Below, piece after piece: positions 54,004 through 62,799 of a stretch of DNA of 64,000 bases (positions within the stretch are counted from its first letter, which is position 1; every line of letters starts with the position of its first letter). The DNA lies in contig CP064976.1 of the NCBI GenBank assembly GCA_016699445.1, positions 1,984,001-2,048,000 on the forward strand. Reading direction: 5' to 3'. The notes below the pieces were generated by a model. That model was not told where the DNA came from. It saw only the letters and a list, made by a program, of their open reading frames with translations, and did not search any database. Origin of the DNA: Deltaproteobacteria bacterium. Its GTDB lineage: Bacteria > UBA10199 > JACPAL01 > GCA-016699445. The position numbers were made by a program, and so were the translations under genes.

Positions 54004-54711
54004 GTGAAGACTCAAAAGAAAAAACAAGTAAAGTCAGTCAAAGTAGTCAAGTCGCTCAAGCCCAAGCCTAGTAAAGTTCTTCCTCCAGAGCTCAGCGCAC
54101 GAAAAAGCCGGCAAAAAGATTTGCTCCTGCATGAAAAAGCACTTCTTTCAAAAGGAGTGAGAGTTATAGGTGGGGTAGATGAGGCGGGTCGTGGTTGTTT
54201 AGCCGGACCAGTATTTGCTGGAGCTGTAGTTTACCCGCCAGATGTAGTTATTCCTGAAGTAGATGATTCGAAGCTGCTTTCAGCTAAAATTCGAGATCAA
54301 CTTTTTGATGTTATTTGTAAGTCAGCTATTGATTGGTCTGTAGCTATGGTGAGTGCTGAGGAAATTGATAAGATCAATATTCATCGAGCTTCTATGAAGG
54401 CTATGCAGATTGCTGTATCACAACTGAAAAAATCACCTGAATTTCTCTTAGTCGATGGTCGTTATCCTATACCTCAAAAAGTTCCTCAAAAGGCTATCGT
54501 GAAGGGGGATCGTTTGAGTCATACCATTGCGGCAGCGTCCATTTTAGCCAAAGTTAGCCGTGATCGATGGATGGAAGAAGAGTCTAAAAAGTATCCAGGT
54601 TTTAGTTTTAAAAAACATAAAGGCTATGGAACCACTGAGCATTTTGACGAAATCAAAAAAAATGGCCTGACTCCATTGCATCGAAAGTCGTTTACCACAG
54701 CTATTACTTAA
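53890..54711 (+). CDS. rnhB: Ribonuclease HII, in frame with the L19 C-terminus
   Basis: The catalytic DEDD residues are in GGVDEAGRGCLAGP (Asp, Glu), LLVDGRYPIP (Asp) and AKVSRDRW (Asp), and the protein ends with HKGYGTTEHF and PLHRKSF, as in complete RnhB. RNase HII removes ribonucleotides from DNA and RNA primers. The first ~35 residues of this frame are the L19 tail. A Lys-rich linker (KTQKKKQVKSVKVVKSLKPK) connects them. An in-frame GTG at 54003 preceded by AAGAGG could start a separate RnhB, so the junction may be a fusion, a read-through or a stop codon hidden by an indel. The order rplS-rnhB is common in bacteria. Confidence 0.88.
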   Translation: MIDRVELVTRGRVRRSRLYYLRNLSGRKARIEGQEDSTVKTQKKKQVKSVKVVKSLKPKPSKVLPPELSARKSRQKDLLLHEKALLSKGVRVIGGVDEAGRGCLAGPVFAGAVVYPPDVVIPEVDDSKLLSAKIRDQLFDVICKSAIDWSVAMVSAEEIDKINIHRASMKAMQIAVSQLKKSPEFLLVDGRYPIPQKVPQKAIVKGDRLSHTIAAASILAKVSRDRWMEEESKKYPGFSFKKHKGYGTTEHFDEIKKNGLTPLHRKSFTTAIT

Positions 54712-56217
54712 TTATTTCTTTTGAAATAAACGAGCTTTTCCATCTTTATTGGTGAGCTTCTGTTCTGATTCCCAAATTAATTCCACAACACGTGTGGCTG
54801 TTAAGATTTTCCCATCCATTCCAAGCCAATCCAAAATATTGGGTCCTGCGACAAACATGTTTTTATAAGGTGAAGAGACTGTTGGGAAAAAAATCGAAGA
54901 TGGGTAGACCCATTGAATTTCTTCCGGTGTCTCGTCAGTCTTTTGAGGGAAAAGTTCGGGATCAGACTCAGTGCTAGGAGGGGCCGGGAAAATACGTTTG
55001 ATGTGCCCTTTAATGAAAGGAAATAGTTTCTCAAGTTTGGAATCAATCACTTCTAAGGTTTCAGTCGATAGCGGTGGTGGTGGAGCTTCTTCGTTATATT
55101 CTGAAAGAGTTTGAAAGAGGCTGACAGTCAATAACGTATCAAAATTATCTTCAGCTTTAAGATCTTTATTGAGTGGGGTTTGATTCATTTCCAGATAATT
55201 TACACCTTCCAGAGGTTTTTGCAGATCTGAAACGTAGACTGAGTTTTCTTTGAGAGGCTCAGGTAAAAATTCTTTTTCTGTATGATATTGAATCACACGA
55301 CGAATCCCTCGAGGGCTCAGCTCAGCTACCTTTTTCTTTGTCCGATTGAGCATGGAAAGAAGAGGGGTTGGGAGGTCTTTATAGAGAGATTTGATCGATA
55401 AGTTTCCAATGACATAGCGACAACGCGTGGGGAAGCTGAAGCGCCCCAGCTGGATGCCTCTTAACTCTTGTCCTTTATGAAGGAATTCAATCGTATCATT
55501 TCTAAGTGGGTGAATCATGCCACCAAAATAGTCGAGACGCTCAAAAAAGACTTTTTTAAGCTCTCTTTCTCCGCCACCATTTTTGATGGAGTAAGTTGAT
55601 CCAACTTCAGGAGGAAGAAAATAAAGTAGCTGTAGTACAGGAGGATTCATTTCCATCAGCGGAACAGCCGTCAGAAAGAAGATTCTTGATTCAATAAAAA
55701 ATTTAATTTCGTGAGGGAGTCGATTCCAAATATCTCTGAGCTTTTCATCCGGAAACTCTTTAAACCATTTGATGAAAGCATTTTTCTCTTTGTCATGCAG
55801 GCCCCCGACAAAGGGCAGGTAGCTGCTGATTTCATCTAGATGAGCTTCTCTAAGCCGATCTACTTCCTGAAAAAGTTCTTCGATGAGTGTTCGATGTTCT
55901 GGAAATTCACGATTCATCTCTTTCATCAACAAAGGACGGTGTGTGGAGATATCGACACGATTTTTTGGAAGAAGAATTTGATAGCTGGTTTCATTTTCCT
56001 GAATGGCTTGGAGCTTGGATTCAGGAATCATGAGCTTGCTGAGGAGGCTTTTAAAAGCTCGCGAACCCAAGCCTGTAAGGAGGTTGGGCGTGCGGATATA
56101 TTCAGCCTCATCATCTAAAACAAGAACGTTGAGTCCTCGTTTGGCGAGAAGAGTTCCGGCAATAATCCCTGAAAGATCACTGCCCCAGATCAACACATCA
56201 CAAAAGTTTAATGACAT
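54712..56217 (-). CDS. FAD-dependent oxidoreductase-like protein
   Basis: A 501-residue protein whose N-terminus has a Rossmann strand and loop (VLIWGSDLSGIIAGTLLAKR) followed by the acidic end of beta-2 (LVLDDEAEYI), like phytoene-desaturase/amine-oxidase-type flavoproteins. The middle Gly of the GxGxxG loop is replaced by Asp (GSDLSG), which is unusual. A C-terminal FAD-contact segment (YKNMFVAGPNILDWLGMDGK) is present. The substrate is unknown. It is last of a minus-strand run purM-purN-barrel-UPF0173, starting three bases after the UPF0173 stop. Confidence 0.65.
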   Translation of the reverse strand: MSLNFCDVLIWGSDLSGIIAGTLLAKRGLNVLVLDDEAEYIRTPNLLTGLGSRAFKSLLSKLMIPESKLQAIQENETSYQILLPKNRVDISTHRPLLMKEMNREFPEHRTLIEELFQEVDRLREAHLDEISSYLPFVGGLHDKEKNAFIKWFKEFPDEKLRDIWNRLPHEIKFFIESRIFFLTAVPLMEMNPPVLQLLYFLPPEVGSTYSIKNGGGERELKKVFFERLDYFGGMIHPLRNDTIEFLHKGQELRGIQLGRFSFPTRCRYVIGNLSIKSLYKDLPTPLLSMLNRTKKKVAELSPRGIRRVIQYHTEKEFLPEPLKENSVYVSDLQKPLEGVNYLEMNQTPLNKDLKAEDNFDTLLTVSLFQTLSEYNEEAPPPPLSTETLEVIDSKLEKLFPFIKGHIKRIFPAPPSTESDPELFPQKTDETPEEIQWVYPSSIFFPTVSSPYKNMFVAGPNILDWLGMDGKILTATRVVELIWESEQKLTNKDGKARLFQKK

Positions 56218-56220
56218 TTT

Positions 56221-56895
56221 TTATAACTCGTATGTTTCGCCAAATCCCATGACTTTTACGCGACATAGGTCGCCGACTTTATCCACAAAATCTTCTGGAT
56301 CAGCCTTTATTTCGGGAAAGGTATTGTAATGCATCGGTACGGCAACTTTGGGTTTCAAAAATTCGACAGCTGTAGCCGCATCTGCAGGTCCCATGGTGTA
56401 GTTGTCGCCGATGGGTAGAAAAGCCACGTCAATATTGTGAAGTTCTGCAATGAGCTTCATTTCCATCGACAAGCCTGTATCTCCCGCATGGTAAATAGTA
56501 CGATTGTCCATCTTGATAATGTAACCACAAGGAGACCCGCCATAAGAACCATCAGAAAATCCAGAACTGTGAGCTGCTGACACCATCGTGACTTCACCAA
56601 AATCAAATCGGAAACTTCCTCCGATATTCATTCCATGCCCTGTAGCTCCTTGTTGAATGGCTTTTTGAACCAATTCATAAACACCTACCACAGGAGCTTT
56701 ATTCTTTTGAGAAATTTCGATGCTGTCCCCAAAGTGATCGGCATGAGCATGAGTCACGAGAATATGGGATACCAAGATTTCAGAAGGCGTCACTTTCACA
56801 TGGGGATTACCCTTGAAGAAGGGGTCAATCACGATTTTGCCTTTAGAACCTTCAATCACAAAGCAAGAATGTCCGAAATACGTAAATTTAATCAT
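56221..56895 (-). CDS. UPF0173 metallo-beta-lactamase-fold hydrolase
   Basis: The start is ATG 56895 (MIKFTYFGHSCFVIEG), directly after an AAAGGAGAG ribosome site; the longer frame from 56925 is unlikely. The 224-residue protein has the metal motif THAHADHFGD, a second His in SAAHSSGF, IYHAGDTGLS and the late PMHYNTFPEI, as in the UPF0173/YtkL family. A cytoplasmic hydrolase of unknown substrate. Confidence 0.88.
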   Translation of the reverse strand: MIKFTYFGHSCFVIEGSKGKIVIDPFFKGNPHVKVTPSEILVSHILVTHAHADHFGDSIEISQKNKAPVVGVYELVQKAIQQGATGHGMNIGGSFRFDFGEVTMVSAAHSSGFSDGSYGGSPCGYIIKMDNRTIYHAGDTGLSMEMKLIAELHNIDVAFLPIGDNYTMGPADAATAVEFLKPKVAVPMHYNTFPEIKADPEDFVDKVGDLCRVKVMGFGETYEL

Positions 56896-56905
56896 ACTCT
56901 CTCCT

Positions 56906-57472
56906 TTAAAAATGAAATGCGACATTCCCCATTAGTGAGAACGGAAATAAAGCCGTGCTCGAGCTGGGTGTGCCGAAATCGGTAATCAGGCCTATAGAAC
57001 GAAAAATTCCTGAGAAGCCTAACGAAAATTGATCGGATAAATAATAATCAAAACCAAGACCCATTTGAGCGCCTAATCCCAGTCCACCTGTTGCATTGCC
57101 AACGCTTCCTTCAGTCACCCAATAGCTTCCAATTCCCAGTACGGCGTAAGGATCCCAGGCAGGATCATCTTTTAGAAAATAATATTTAAGATCCAAGGTA
57201 GGCATTCCCAGAAGAAGAATTCCATTATCTCCCTTCGAAATATTAGTGCCGTTTTGAGAAGAAATTAAAAACGTTGTTTCAAAAGCAACTTGTTCAGCAA
57301 AGCGATAATTAAAAAAAACATGACCACCGACTCCAGGCTCCAAGATCGGAGTTGTGTCGATGAGGAAGATATTGCCCACAGGGCCGACTCCGACAGCAAA
57401 GCCTTGGCGAGCTTCTGCACGGCTAAAAATGAAACAGGATAAAAGAAAAATAGCGCAAAAAATTTTTTTCAT
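56906..57472 (-). CDS. Outer-membrane beta-barrel protein
   Basis: A 188-residue protein with signal peptide (IFCAIFLLSCFIFSRAEA), then alternating hydrophobic/polar strands (GVGPVGNIFLIDTTPIL, GHVFFNYRFAEQVAFETTFL, LGLGAQMGLGFDYYLSD, FSLGFSGIFR) and a terminal Phe (GNVAFHF), the outer-membrane assembly signal. Small OmpW/OmpX-like barrels have this length. Cargo unknown. It lies in the purM-purN minus-strand run. Confidence 0.8.
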   Translation of the reverse strand: MKKIFCAIFLLSCFIFSRAEARQGFAVGVGPVGNIFLIDTTPILEPGVGGHVFFNYRFAEQVAFETTFLISSQNGTNISKGDNGILLLGMPTLDLKYYFLKDDPAWDPYAVLGIGSYWVTEGSVGNATGGLGLGAQMGLGFDYYLSDQFSLGFSGIFRSIGLITDFGTPSSSTALFPFSLMGNVAFHF

Positions 57473-57477
57473 ATCAG

Positions 57478-58092
57478 TTAAGATCTCCCCAGAAAAATTT
57501 TGCGGCCAACATGACGGATTTTTTTCTTTGAGACAAGCTCAATTGCTTTGGGAAAGAGCCGATGTTCAATTTTGTGAATCGATTCTTCCAGTTTTTTCAG
57601 ACTTGTACCTTCTTTGATAGCAAGAGCTTCCTGTAAAATAATGGGTCCTGTATCGGTACCTTCATCGACAAAATGAACTGTGACGCCTGTGATTTTAGCT
57701 CCATAATCAAATGCTTGTTGAATCGCATGCGTACCCGGAAATGAAGGCAGAAGAGCTGGGTGAATGTTGAGGATTTTATTTTTCCATTTTTTGATAAAAA
57801 AAGGAGAGAGGATTCTCATAAATCCAGCCAGTATCACATAATCGACTTTTTGTTCTTTCAACGTGTCGTGCAAAACTTTTTCAAAGCTTTCACGTGTCTC
57901 GAAATCTTTGTGAGAAATAATAATCGAAAGTCTTTTTGCTTTTTGAGCGCGAATTAGACCGTAGGCTTCAGGATTATTGCTGATCACTACAGCCACTTCG
58001 GCAGGATATGAAGATTTTTTACAGGCATTCAGAATGGCTTGAAGGTTGGTTCCAGAACCAGAAACGAGGACTCCGAGTTTCACCTTCTTCAT
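57478..58092 (-). CDS. purN: Phosphoribosylglycinamide formyltransferase
   Basis: A 204-residue enzyme starting VKLGVLVSGSGTNLQAIL. It has the folate- and GAR-binding motifs AGFMRILSPFFIKKWKNKIL, NIHPALLPSFPGTHA and the catalytic Asp in VDEGTDTGPI. It makes formylglycinamide ribonucleotide in purine synthesis with 10-formyl-THF. Its start overlaps the purM stop by four bases. Confidence 0.95.
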   Translation of the reverse strand: MKKVKLGVLVSGSGTNLQAILNACKKSSYPAEVAVVISNNPEAYGLIRAQKAKRLSIIISHKDFETRESFEKVLHDTLKEQKVDYVILAGFMRILSPFFIKKWKNKILNIHPALLPSFPGTHAIQQAFDYGAKITGVTVHFVDEGTDTGPIILQEALAIKEGTSLKKLEESIHKIEHRLFPKAIELVSKKKIRHVGRKIFLGRS

Positions 58093-59116
58093 GAGCTAAA
58101 AACCTCGATGTTGGATTCTGAAGATTTTCTTTTAACAACTTCTCCAATCACCCAGGCTTTTTCTTTCATGGCTTTAAGTGATTTTAAAATCGCTGGAGCT
58201 TGAGATGTGGGCACTACGAGCATCAATCCAATCCCGCAGTTGAAAACACGTTGCATTTCCGTCTCTTCAATTTCTCCCCATTCCTGAATTTTTTGAAAAA
58301 TTTCAGGACGAGGCCATGAGCCTGTATCAATGATGGCTTTACAGTTAGCAGGAAGAATGCGGGGAATATTTTCTAATAAGCCACCACCGGTGATGTGAGC
58401 AATGCCGCGAATATCAAACTTGTCTTTGAGCTTAAGTACTTGCTGCACATACAGTTTGGTCGGCGCCATGATTTTCTTGTGCAGTTCAGGATCATGAGCG
58501 GTTTCTATTTTTTTGCGATCCAAAACTTTACGCACTAAAGAAAAACCATTGGAATGAAATCCTGAAGAGGCGAGTCCGATAATGCTGTCTCCGGGTTTGA
58601 TAGCGCGACCTTCAATGACTTTATTTTTTTCAACAACACCCACAATAAATCCGGCGAGGTCAAAATCTTTTCCTGTGTAAACTCCAGGCATTTCGGCTGT
58701 CTCACCACCTAAGAGAGTGCAGTTGATGGCTTTGCACGCTTTGGTGATGCCGCGGATGACAGGAATTGCTTGTTCCAGTGTGAGTTTTCCCGTGGCAAAA
58801 TAATCGAGGAAGAAAAGTGGTTCGGCTCCCAAGCAGAGTAGGTCATTAGCAGACATGGCGACGAGATCTTGTCCCAGACCTTCGACCATATTCCATTCAA
58901 TCCCCAATTTGAGCTTGGTCCCAACACCATCGGTTGAAGAGACAAGGAGAGGTTGTTTGTATTTTTTGAGATCCAGCTGAAACAACCCTGCAAATCCCCC
59001 AATAGGAGAGAGGACTTCAGGACGTTTGGTTGCTTTAACCAAAGGTTTGATTTTTTAACGAATAGATTTCCAACGTCGATATCTACTCCGGATTGTCGAT
59101 AAGTAAGTTGTGCCAT
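58089..59116 (-). CDS. purM: Phosphoribosylformylglycinamidine cyclo-ligase (frameshifted)
   Basis: The N-terminus is encoded from ATG 59116 (MAQLTYRQSGVDIDVGNLFV). The frame is lost at the A6 run near 59053-59058; with a seventh A it reads KKIKPLVKATKRPEVL, the normal PurM sequence, and the whole is about 342 residues. Motifs: STDGVGTKLKLG, GGETAEMPGVY, ASSGFHSNGFSLVRK, HITGGGLLENIPR, FNCGIGLMLVV. It forms AIR in purine synthesis. It heads the minus-strand run with purN. Confidence 0.93.
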
Positions 59117-59167
59117 GAAGAGGTGGGCTCTTTCTATTCTTCAGGCAAAAAGTCAATACGAGGTCAT

Positions 59168-59210
59168 AAAAAAAGCGGACTAGTTTCCCAGTCCGCTTTT
59201 TGTTTTTTTT
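59168..59210 (-). terminator. Rho-independent terminator
   Basis: A strong stem of AAAAAAGCGGACT and AGTCCGCTTTTT around AGTTTCCC, with T-rich ends in both directions. On the minus strand it terminates the Cys-rich secreted protein gene that ends at 59222, just before the purM promoter region. Confidence 0.88.
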
Positions 59211-59221
59211 AAGAATGTGAT

Positions 59222-60184
59222 TTATTTGCCTGAACCACCAGCTCCACCAATACCACCAACAGCACCCGCGCTACCTGAAGTGGTAGGTTTGCCTTTGCAA
59301 AGTGATGCAATATATAAGTGAGTGCAATAGTTTGAATATTTATTAAGAACACATTTATCCACAGTGCAGGGGTCATGATCATCACAATCACTTTCTGTGG
59401 AGCATGTTGGTTCTGGTCTTGCCGTTACAGGTTTTGATTCTGGTTTTGTTGGTTTTGGGGGCACTTCTGTAGATCCACCTGTTCCATCTGTAGTGCCACC
59501 CATCCCAGAAGAGGTTGTTGCTGTATTGATATGTCTCACGCAATTAAACTCAGCATTTGTACCATGAATGTAAGAGCCTTGAGCTCCGCAAGTGGCGCAA
59601 ACAGGATCTTGAGTTGTGGTAGCGGGTGCATTGCTGAAAACGCAGGAGTAGGAGCTGTATTCTTGATTGTATTGAGTAAAGCCTTCAGCACAACCATGAC
59701 CATCAAGAAGAGAAGGGGCTGATGGGCATGAGGAAAGACATGTAGCAAGAGTGCCTACATCATGATCGTTGTTATAAGTGTTTCGACAAGATTCTCGACA
59801 ATCACTGGAGCAAGAGTATCCAGCTGTTGTCCAGCTCAAAACCCATCCTGGAGCACAAGTGGCGCTGTTGGTAATTGAAGGATCGATAGCGCATGTATAA
59901 CATTCGTAGTCACTGTCGTAAGTATAAGGTCCTGATGTAGGGCATCCTGTTCTTTGAAGGACAAAATTGGGTCTGCATGCTGGTCTTGAATGAGAGCATC
60001 CTAGCAAAGAGATTTCTTGCTGGGCTTCTGGCACTACCGCAGGAAGATCTGTTGTTGATGGTATTTTAATTGTTTTTGGACGTGAAAAAGCTGCTGGGAT
60101 TGGTGGTTTATTTCCGGCCATGGCTATCTGCGAAATGAGCATTAAAAATCCGGTGACCACTGTTATTGTTTTTTGAAGCTTCAT
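59222..60184 (-). CDS. Secreted Cys-rich protein with Gly-rich tail
   Basis: Signal peptide (TVVTGFLMLISQIAMAG), then about 25 Cys in several short units (GCSHSRPACRPNFVLQRTGC, CSSDCRESCRNTYN), a Pro/Lys/Thr linker and the motif ESDCDDHDPCTVDKCV seen in deltaproteobacterial (especially myxobacterial) secreted proteins. It ends with a Gly-rich tail (AGAVGGIGGAGGSGK). Preceded by an AAGGAGGAAG ribosome site. Probably an extracellular disulfide-rich protein; function unknown. Confidence 0.65.
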   Translation of the reverse strand: MKLQKTITVVTGFLMLISQIAMAGNKPPIPAAFSRPKTIKIPSTTDLPAVVPEAQQEISLLGCSHSRPACRPNFVLQRTGCPTSGPYTYDSDYECYTCAIDPSITNSATCAPGWVLSWTTAGYSCSSDCRESCRNTYNNDHDVGTLATCLSSCPSAPSLLDGHGCAEGFTQYNQEYSSYSCVFSNAPATTTQDPVCATCGAQGSYIHGTNAEFNCVRHINTATTSSGMGGTTDGTGGSTEVPPKPTKPESKPVTARPEPTCSTESDCDDHDPCTVDKCVLNKYSNYCTHLYIASLCKGKPTTSGSAGAVGGIGGAGGSGK

Positions 60185-60414
60185 TCTTCCTCCTTAAAAA
60201 GTTAATAAGTCTTTGAATATTTTGTGATATAAGCAAGAAGTTTGCCAAAGGGGTATTATTCAGTCTTTATTGATTTAAGTTGTTGATAAGTAATGATTAA
60301 TTTCGTTTGGATGTTGTTAATTCTTATTTTTTACTCATTTTGAAAAGATGTGAATTATCATTTTGATTAATTTCTCTCGTATTGATCAAAAGATTGTGAT
60401 AATTCAGCCATCTC
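60185..60414. other. AT-rich divergent intergenic region
   Basis: About 230 bases between the divergent Cys-rich protein gene and the first sigma-54 activator. No ORF with coding character, no clear hairpin and no recognisable sigma-54 promoter element were seen. It must contain promoters in both directions. Confidence 0.4.
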
Positions 60415-61410
60415 ATGTTGATTGGTCATAGTCCAAAAATGAAAGAAGTCGAAGGATTGATCACGCGTGTGGCTTCCAGTCACTCGAGTGTTTTGTTGTG
60501 TGGGGAGAGCGGAACGGGGAAGGAGCTTGCGGCAAAATCCATTCATGATCAAAGTCCACGTCATGACAAACCCTTTATTGTTATTAACTGTGCGGCAATT
60601 CCCGAAAATCTTTTAGAAAGTGAACTTTTTGGACATGAAAAAGGTTCTTTTACAGGCGCCTACACAACGCGACGAGGTCTTTTTGAAGAAGCTCATACAG
60701 GGACTCTTTTTTTAGATGAGATTGGGGATATTTCTTTAGTGGTTCAAGCGAAGCTTTTGAGGGTTTTGCAAAATAGTGAAATTCGTCGTGTAGGTGGAAG
60801 TGAAAATATTAAAGTCGATGTGCGTATCATTTCAGCTACGCATCGTGATCTGTCTTCTCAGATTCAAAAAAAACTCTTTCGCGAAGATCTTTTTTATCGT
60901 TTGAATGTCATTACAATTCTTATGCCTCCTTTAAGAGAGCGAAAAGAAGACATCTCCCTTTTAGCTTATTATTTTATGAAAAAATTTTCAGAACGAATGA
61001 AGAAAAATATTCGTGAAATTGATTCGGAAGTTTTAAATGTATTGAAAAACTACGAATGGCCTGGAAACGTTCGGGAGCTTGAGAACGCCATTGAACGCGC
61101 CCTAGTTTTAAGTCGTAGTGATAGTCTCAAGCTAGAGGATTTGCCTCCTTGGCTTTTGGAAAACTTGTCTTCAAATATGAATGAAATGGAAACTTCTGGA
61201 GAATTTTCAGAACTTTCCTGTCTTCCTTATCACGAGGCCAAGCAAAAGGCCTTGAATCTTTTTAATCGCAACTATATTTCCAAACTCCTTCAGCAAACAG
61301 CCGGCAATGTTTCCAATGCGGCTCAGCTAGCTGGGATGGATCGCAGCAATTTTAAAAAAATTATCCGCAAATGTGATGTGGATAGAAAATTATTTCGTAA
61401 TACAGCTTAA
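60415..61410 (+). CDS. Sigma-54-dependent transcriptional activator without receiver domain
   Basis: A 331-residue protein that starts directly at the AAA+ domain: Walker A GESGTGKE (near residue 32), the sigma-54-contact loop GSFTGA (near 80), Walker B GTLFLDEIGD and the arginine region LFREDLFYRLNV. The C-terminal part is a Fis-type helix-turn-helix (NVSNAAQLAGMDRSNFKKII). It lacks any N-terminal sensory domain, like PspF-type activators, so control must come from another protein. It lies 21 bp upstream of the second activator and probably forms one transcript with it. Confidence 0.88.
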   Translation: MLIGHSPKMKEVEGLITRVASSHSSVLLCGESGTGKELAAKSIHDQSPRHDKPFIVINCAAIPENLLESELFGHEKGSFTGAYTTRRGLFEEAHTGTLFLDEIGDISLVVQAKLLRVLQNSEIRRVGGSENIKVDVRIISATHRDLSSQIQKKLFREDLFYRLNVITILMPPLRERKEDISLLAYYFMKKFSERMKKNIREIDSEVLNVLKNYEWPGNVRELENAIERALVLSRSDSLKLEDLPPWLLENLSSNMNEMETSGEFSELSCLPYHEAKQKALNLFNRNYISKLLQQTAGNVSNAAQLAGMDRSNFKKIIRKCDVDRKLFRNTA

Positions 61411-61431
61411 TGCAGAAAGAGGAACACCGTC

Positions 61432-62799
61432 ATGACTCACCGAATGCTTACCATCTCATTTAAAGAACCCTTAGATCGTTCTATTCAACAAATTGCTTCT
61501 CGTGAAGGAATTCAGATTCAGGAAATTTCTTCTGAAGAATTGAAAAACCAGCCGTTGCCTCCTGCAGAATTTGTTTTGCTCAATGCTGGAAGTGCTTCTT
61601 TAGAAAATGTTCAGGGTTTACTTTTGCAAATTAAAAGTCGTGATGAAGCTTTGCCTGTTTTGGTCATGTCTCATCAGGTCGATGTCGCTCCGTTGGTTGA
61701 AATTATGAAAAGTGGAGCGATGGATTATCTTCAGGATTCTGCCGATTCAGATAAGATCAAAATGACTCTGCGTCGTGCTCTTCAAGCCGTTGATATGTCT
61801 AAACGGATCAAGCTTTTGGAAAGTCAGGTGGGTTTTGAAGGAAGATTAGATGATATTGTCGGTGCCTCTCCTCAAATGCACGAAATTTTTCAGATGATTC
61901 AAACTGTAGCCAAGAGTCATGCCACGGTTTTGATTATGGGAGAAAGTGGAACTGGAAAAGAGTTGGTGGCCAAAGCTATTCATAAACATTCCGAAAGAGT
62001 TCAGAATAAGTTTATTGACCTTAACTGTGGCGCGATACCGAAAGATCTTTTAGAAAATGAATTGTTTGGTCATGAGAGAGGTTCTTTTACGGGAGCTGAT
62101 CGTCAGTATATTGGTAGTTGTGAGAGAGCTCATGGCGGAACTCTTTTCTTAGATGAAATTGGAGAAATGGATATTTCCCTTCAGGTAAAACTTCTGAGAG
62201 TTTTGCAAGAAAGAGCTATCACACGCATTGGTGGAAGTGAAAAAATTCACATCGATATTCGCGTGATCGCTGCAACAAATAAAGATCTTCGCTCTTTGGT
62301 GGAAAAGGGGACATTTCGAGAGGATCTTTATTATCGTTTAAATGTTGTTCCAATTGCTTTGCCTCCAATCCGTGCGCGTCGTGATGATATTCCTCTCTTG
62401 GCTCACTACTTTTTGGAAAAATATTCTGAAGAAAACCAGAAAAAATTCAAAGGTTTTGAGCCTGCAGCTATTGATGCTCTAGTCAATTATGACTGGCCTG
62501 GAAACGTTCGTGAAATTGAAAATAATATCGAACGTATTGTGGTTTTAAATGACGATACACGTGTGCGCTTGAAGTACTTGCCTCGTTTCATTGTGAATCT
62601 TGAAAGAAAAGTCGCCACCGAGACCGAAACTTGGGATCCCAATGCTCAAAAAATTGTTCCACTCAAACAAGTGGAGCGCTACGCCATCGAAAACGCTCTC
62701 CGTCGTTGTATGGGAGATGTGATTACAGCGGCAAAAAAATTGGGAATAGGTCAGGCTACTTTGTATCGAAAAGTTAAAAAATACGGCATTAAAGTTTAA
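61432..62799 (+). CDS. Sigma-54-dependent response regulator with degenerate receiver
   Basis: Residues ~1-125 have a receiver-like fold (RMLTISFKEPLDRSIQQI, PVLVMSHQVDVAPLVEIMKSG, AMDYLQ). However, the acidic pair after beta-1 is missing and the phospho-acceptor position in AEFVLLNAGSAS is Asn, not Asp. The AAA+ domain is intact (GESGTGKE, GSFTGA, GTLFLDEIGEM, FREDLYYRLNV). It ends in a Fis-type HTH (DVITAAKKLGIGQATLYRKV). It is expected to activate sigma-54 promoters independently of phosphorylation. The folC start overlaps its stop codon. Confidence 0.9.
   Translation: MTHRMLTISFKEPLDRSIQQIASREGIQIQEISSEELKNQPLPPAEFVLLNAGSASLENVQGLLLQIKSRDEALPVLVMSHQVDVAPLVEIMKSGAMDYLQDSADSDKIKMTLRRALQAVDMSKRIKLLESQVGFEGRLDDIVGASPQMHEIFQMIQTVAKSHATVLIMGESGTGKELVAKAIHKHSERVQNKFIDLNCGAIPKDLLENELFGHERGSFTGADRQYIGSCERAHGGTLFLDEIGEMDISLQVKLLRVLQERAITRIGGSEKIHIDIRVIAATNKDLRSLVEKGTFREDLYYRLNVVPIALPPIRARRDDIPLLAHYFLEKYSEENQKKFKGFEPAAIDALVNYDWPGNVREIENNIERIVVLNDDTRVRLKYLPRFIVNLERKVATETETWDPNAQKIVPLKQVERYAIENALRRCMGDVITAAKKLGIGQATLYRKVKKYGIKV

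Noticed and set aside
60185..60414. Sigma-54 (-24/-12) promoter near the two activator genes
   Set aside because: No TGGCAC-N5-TTGC pattern was found here; TGGCAC matches noticed elsewhere in the window lack the second half.
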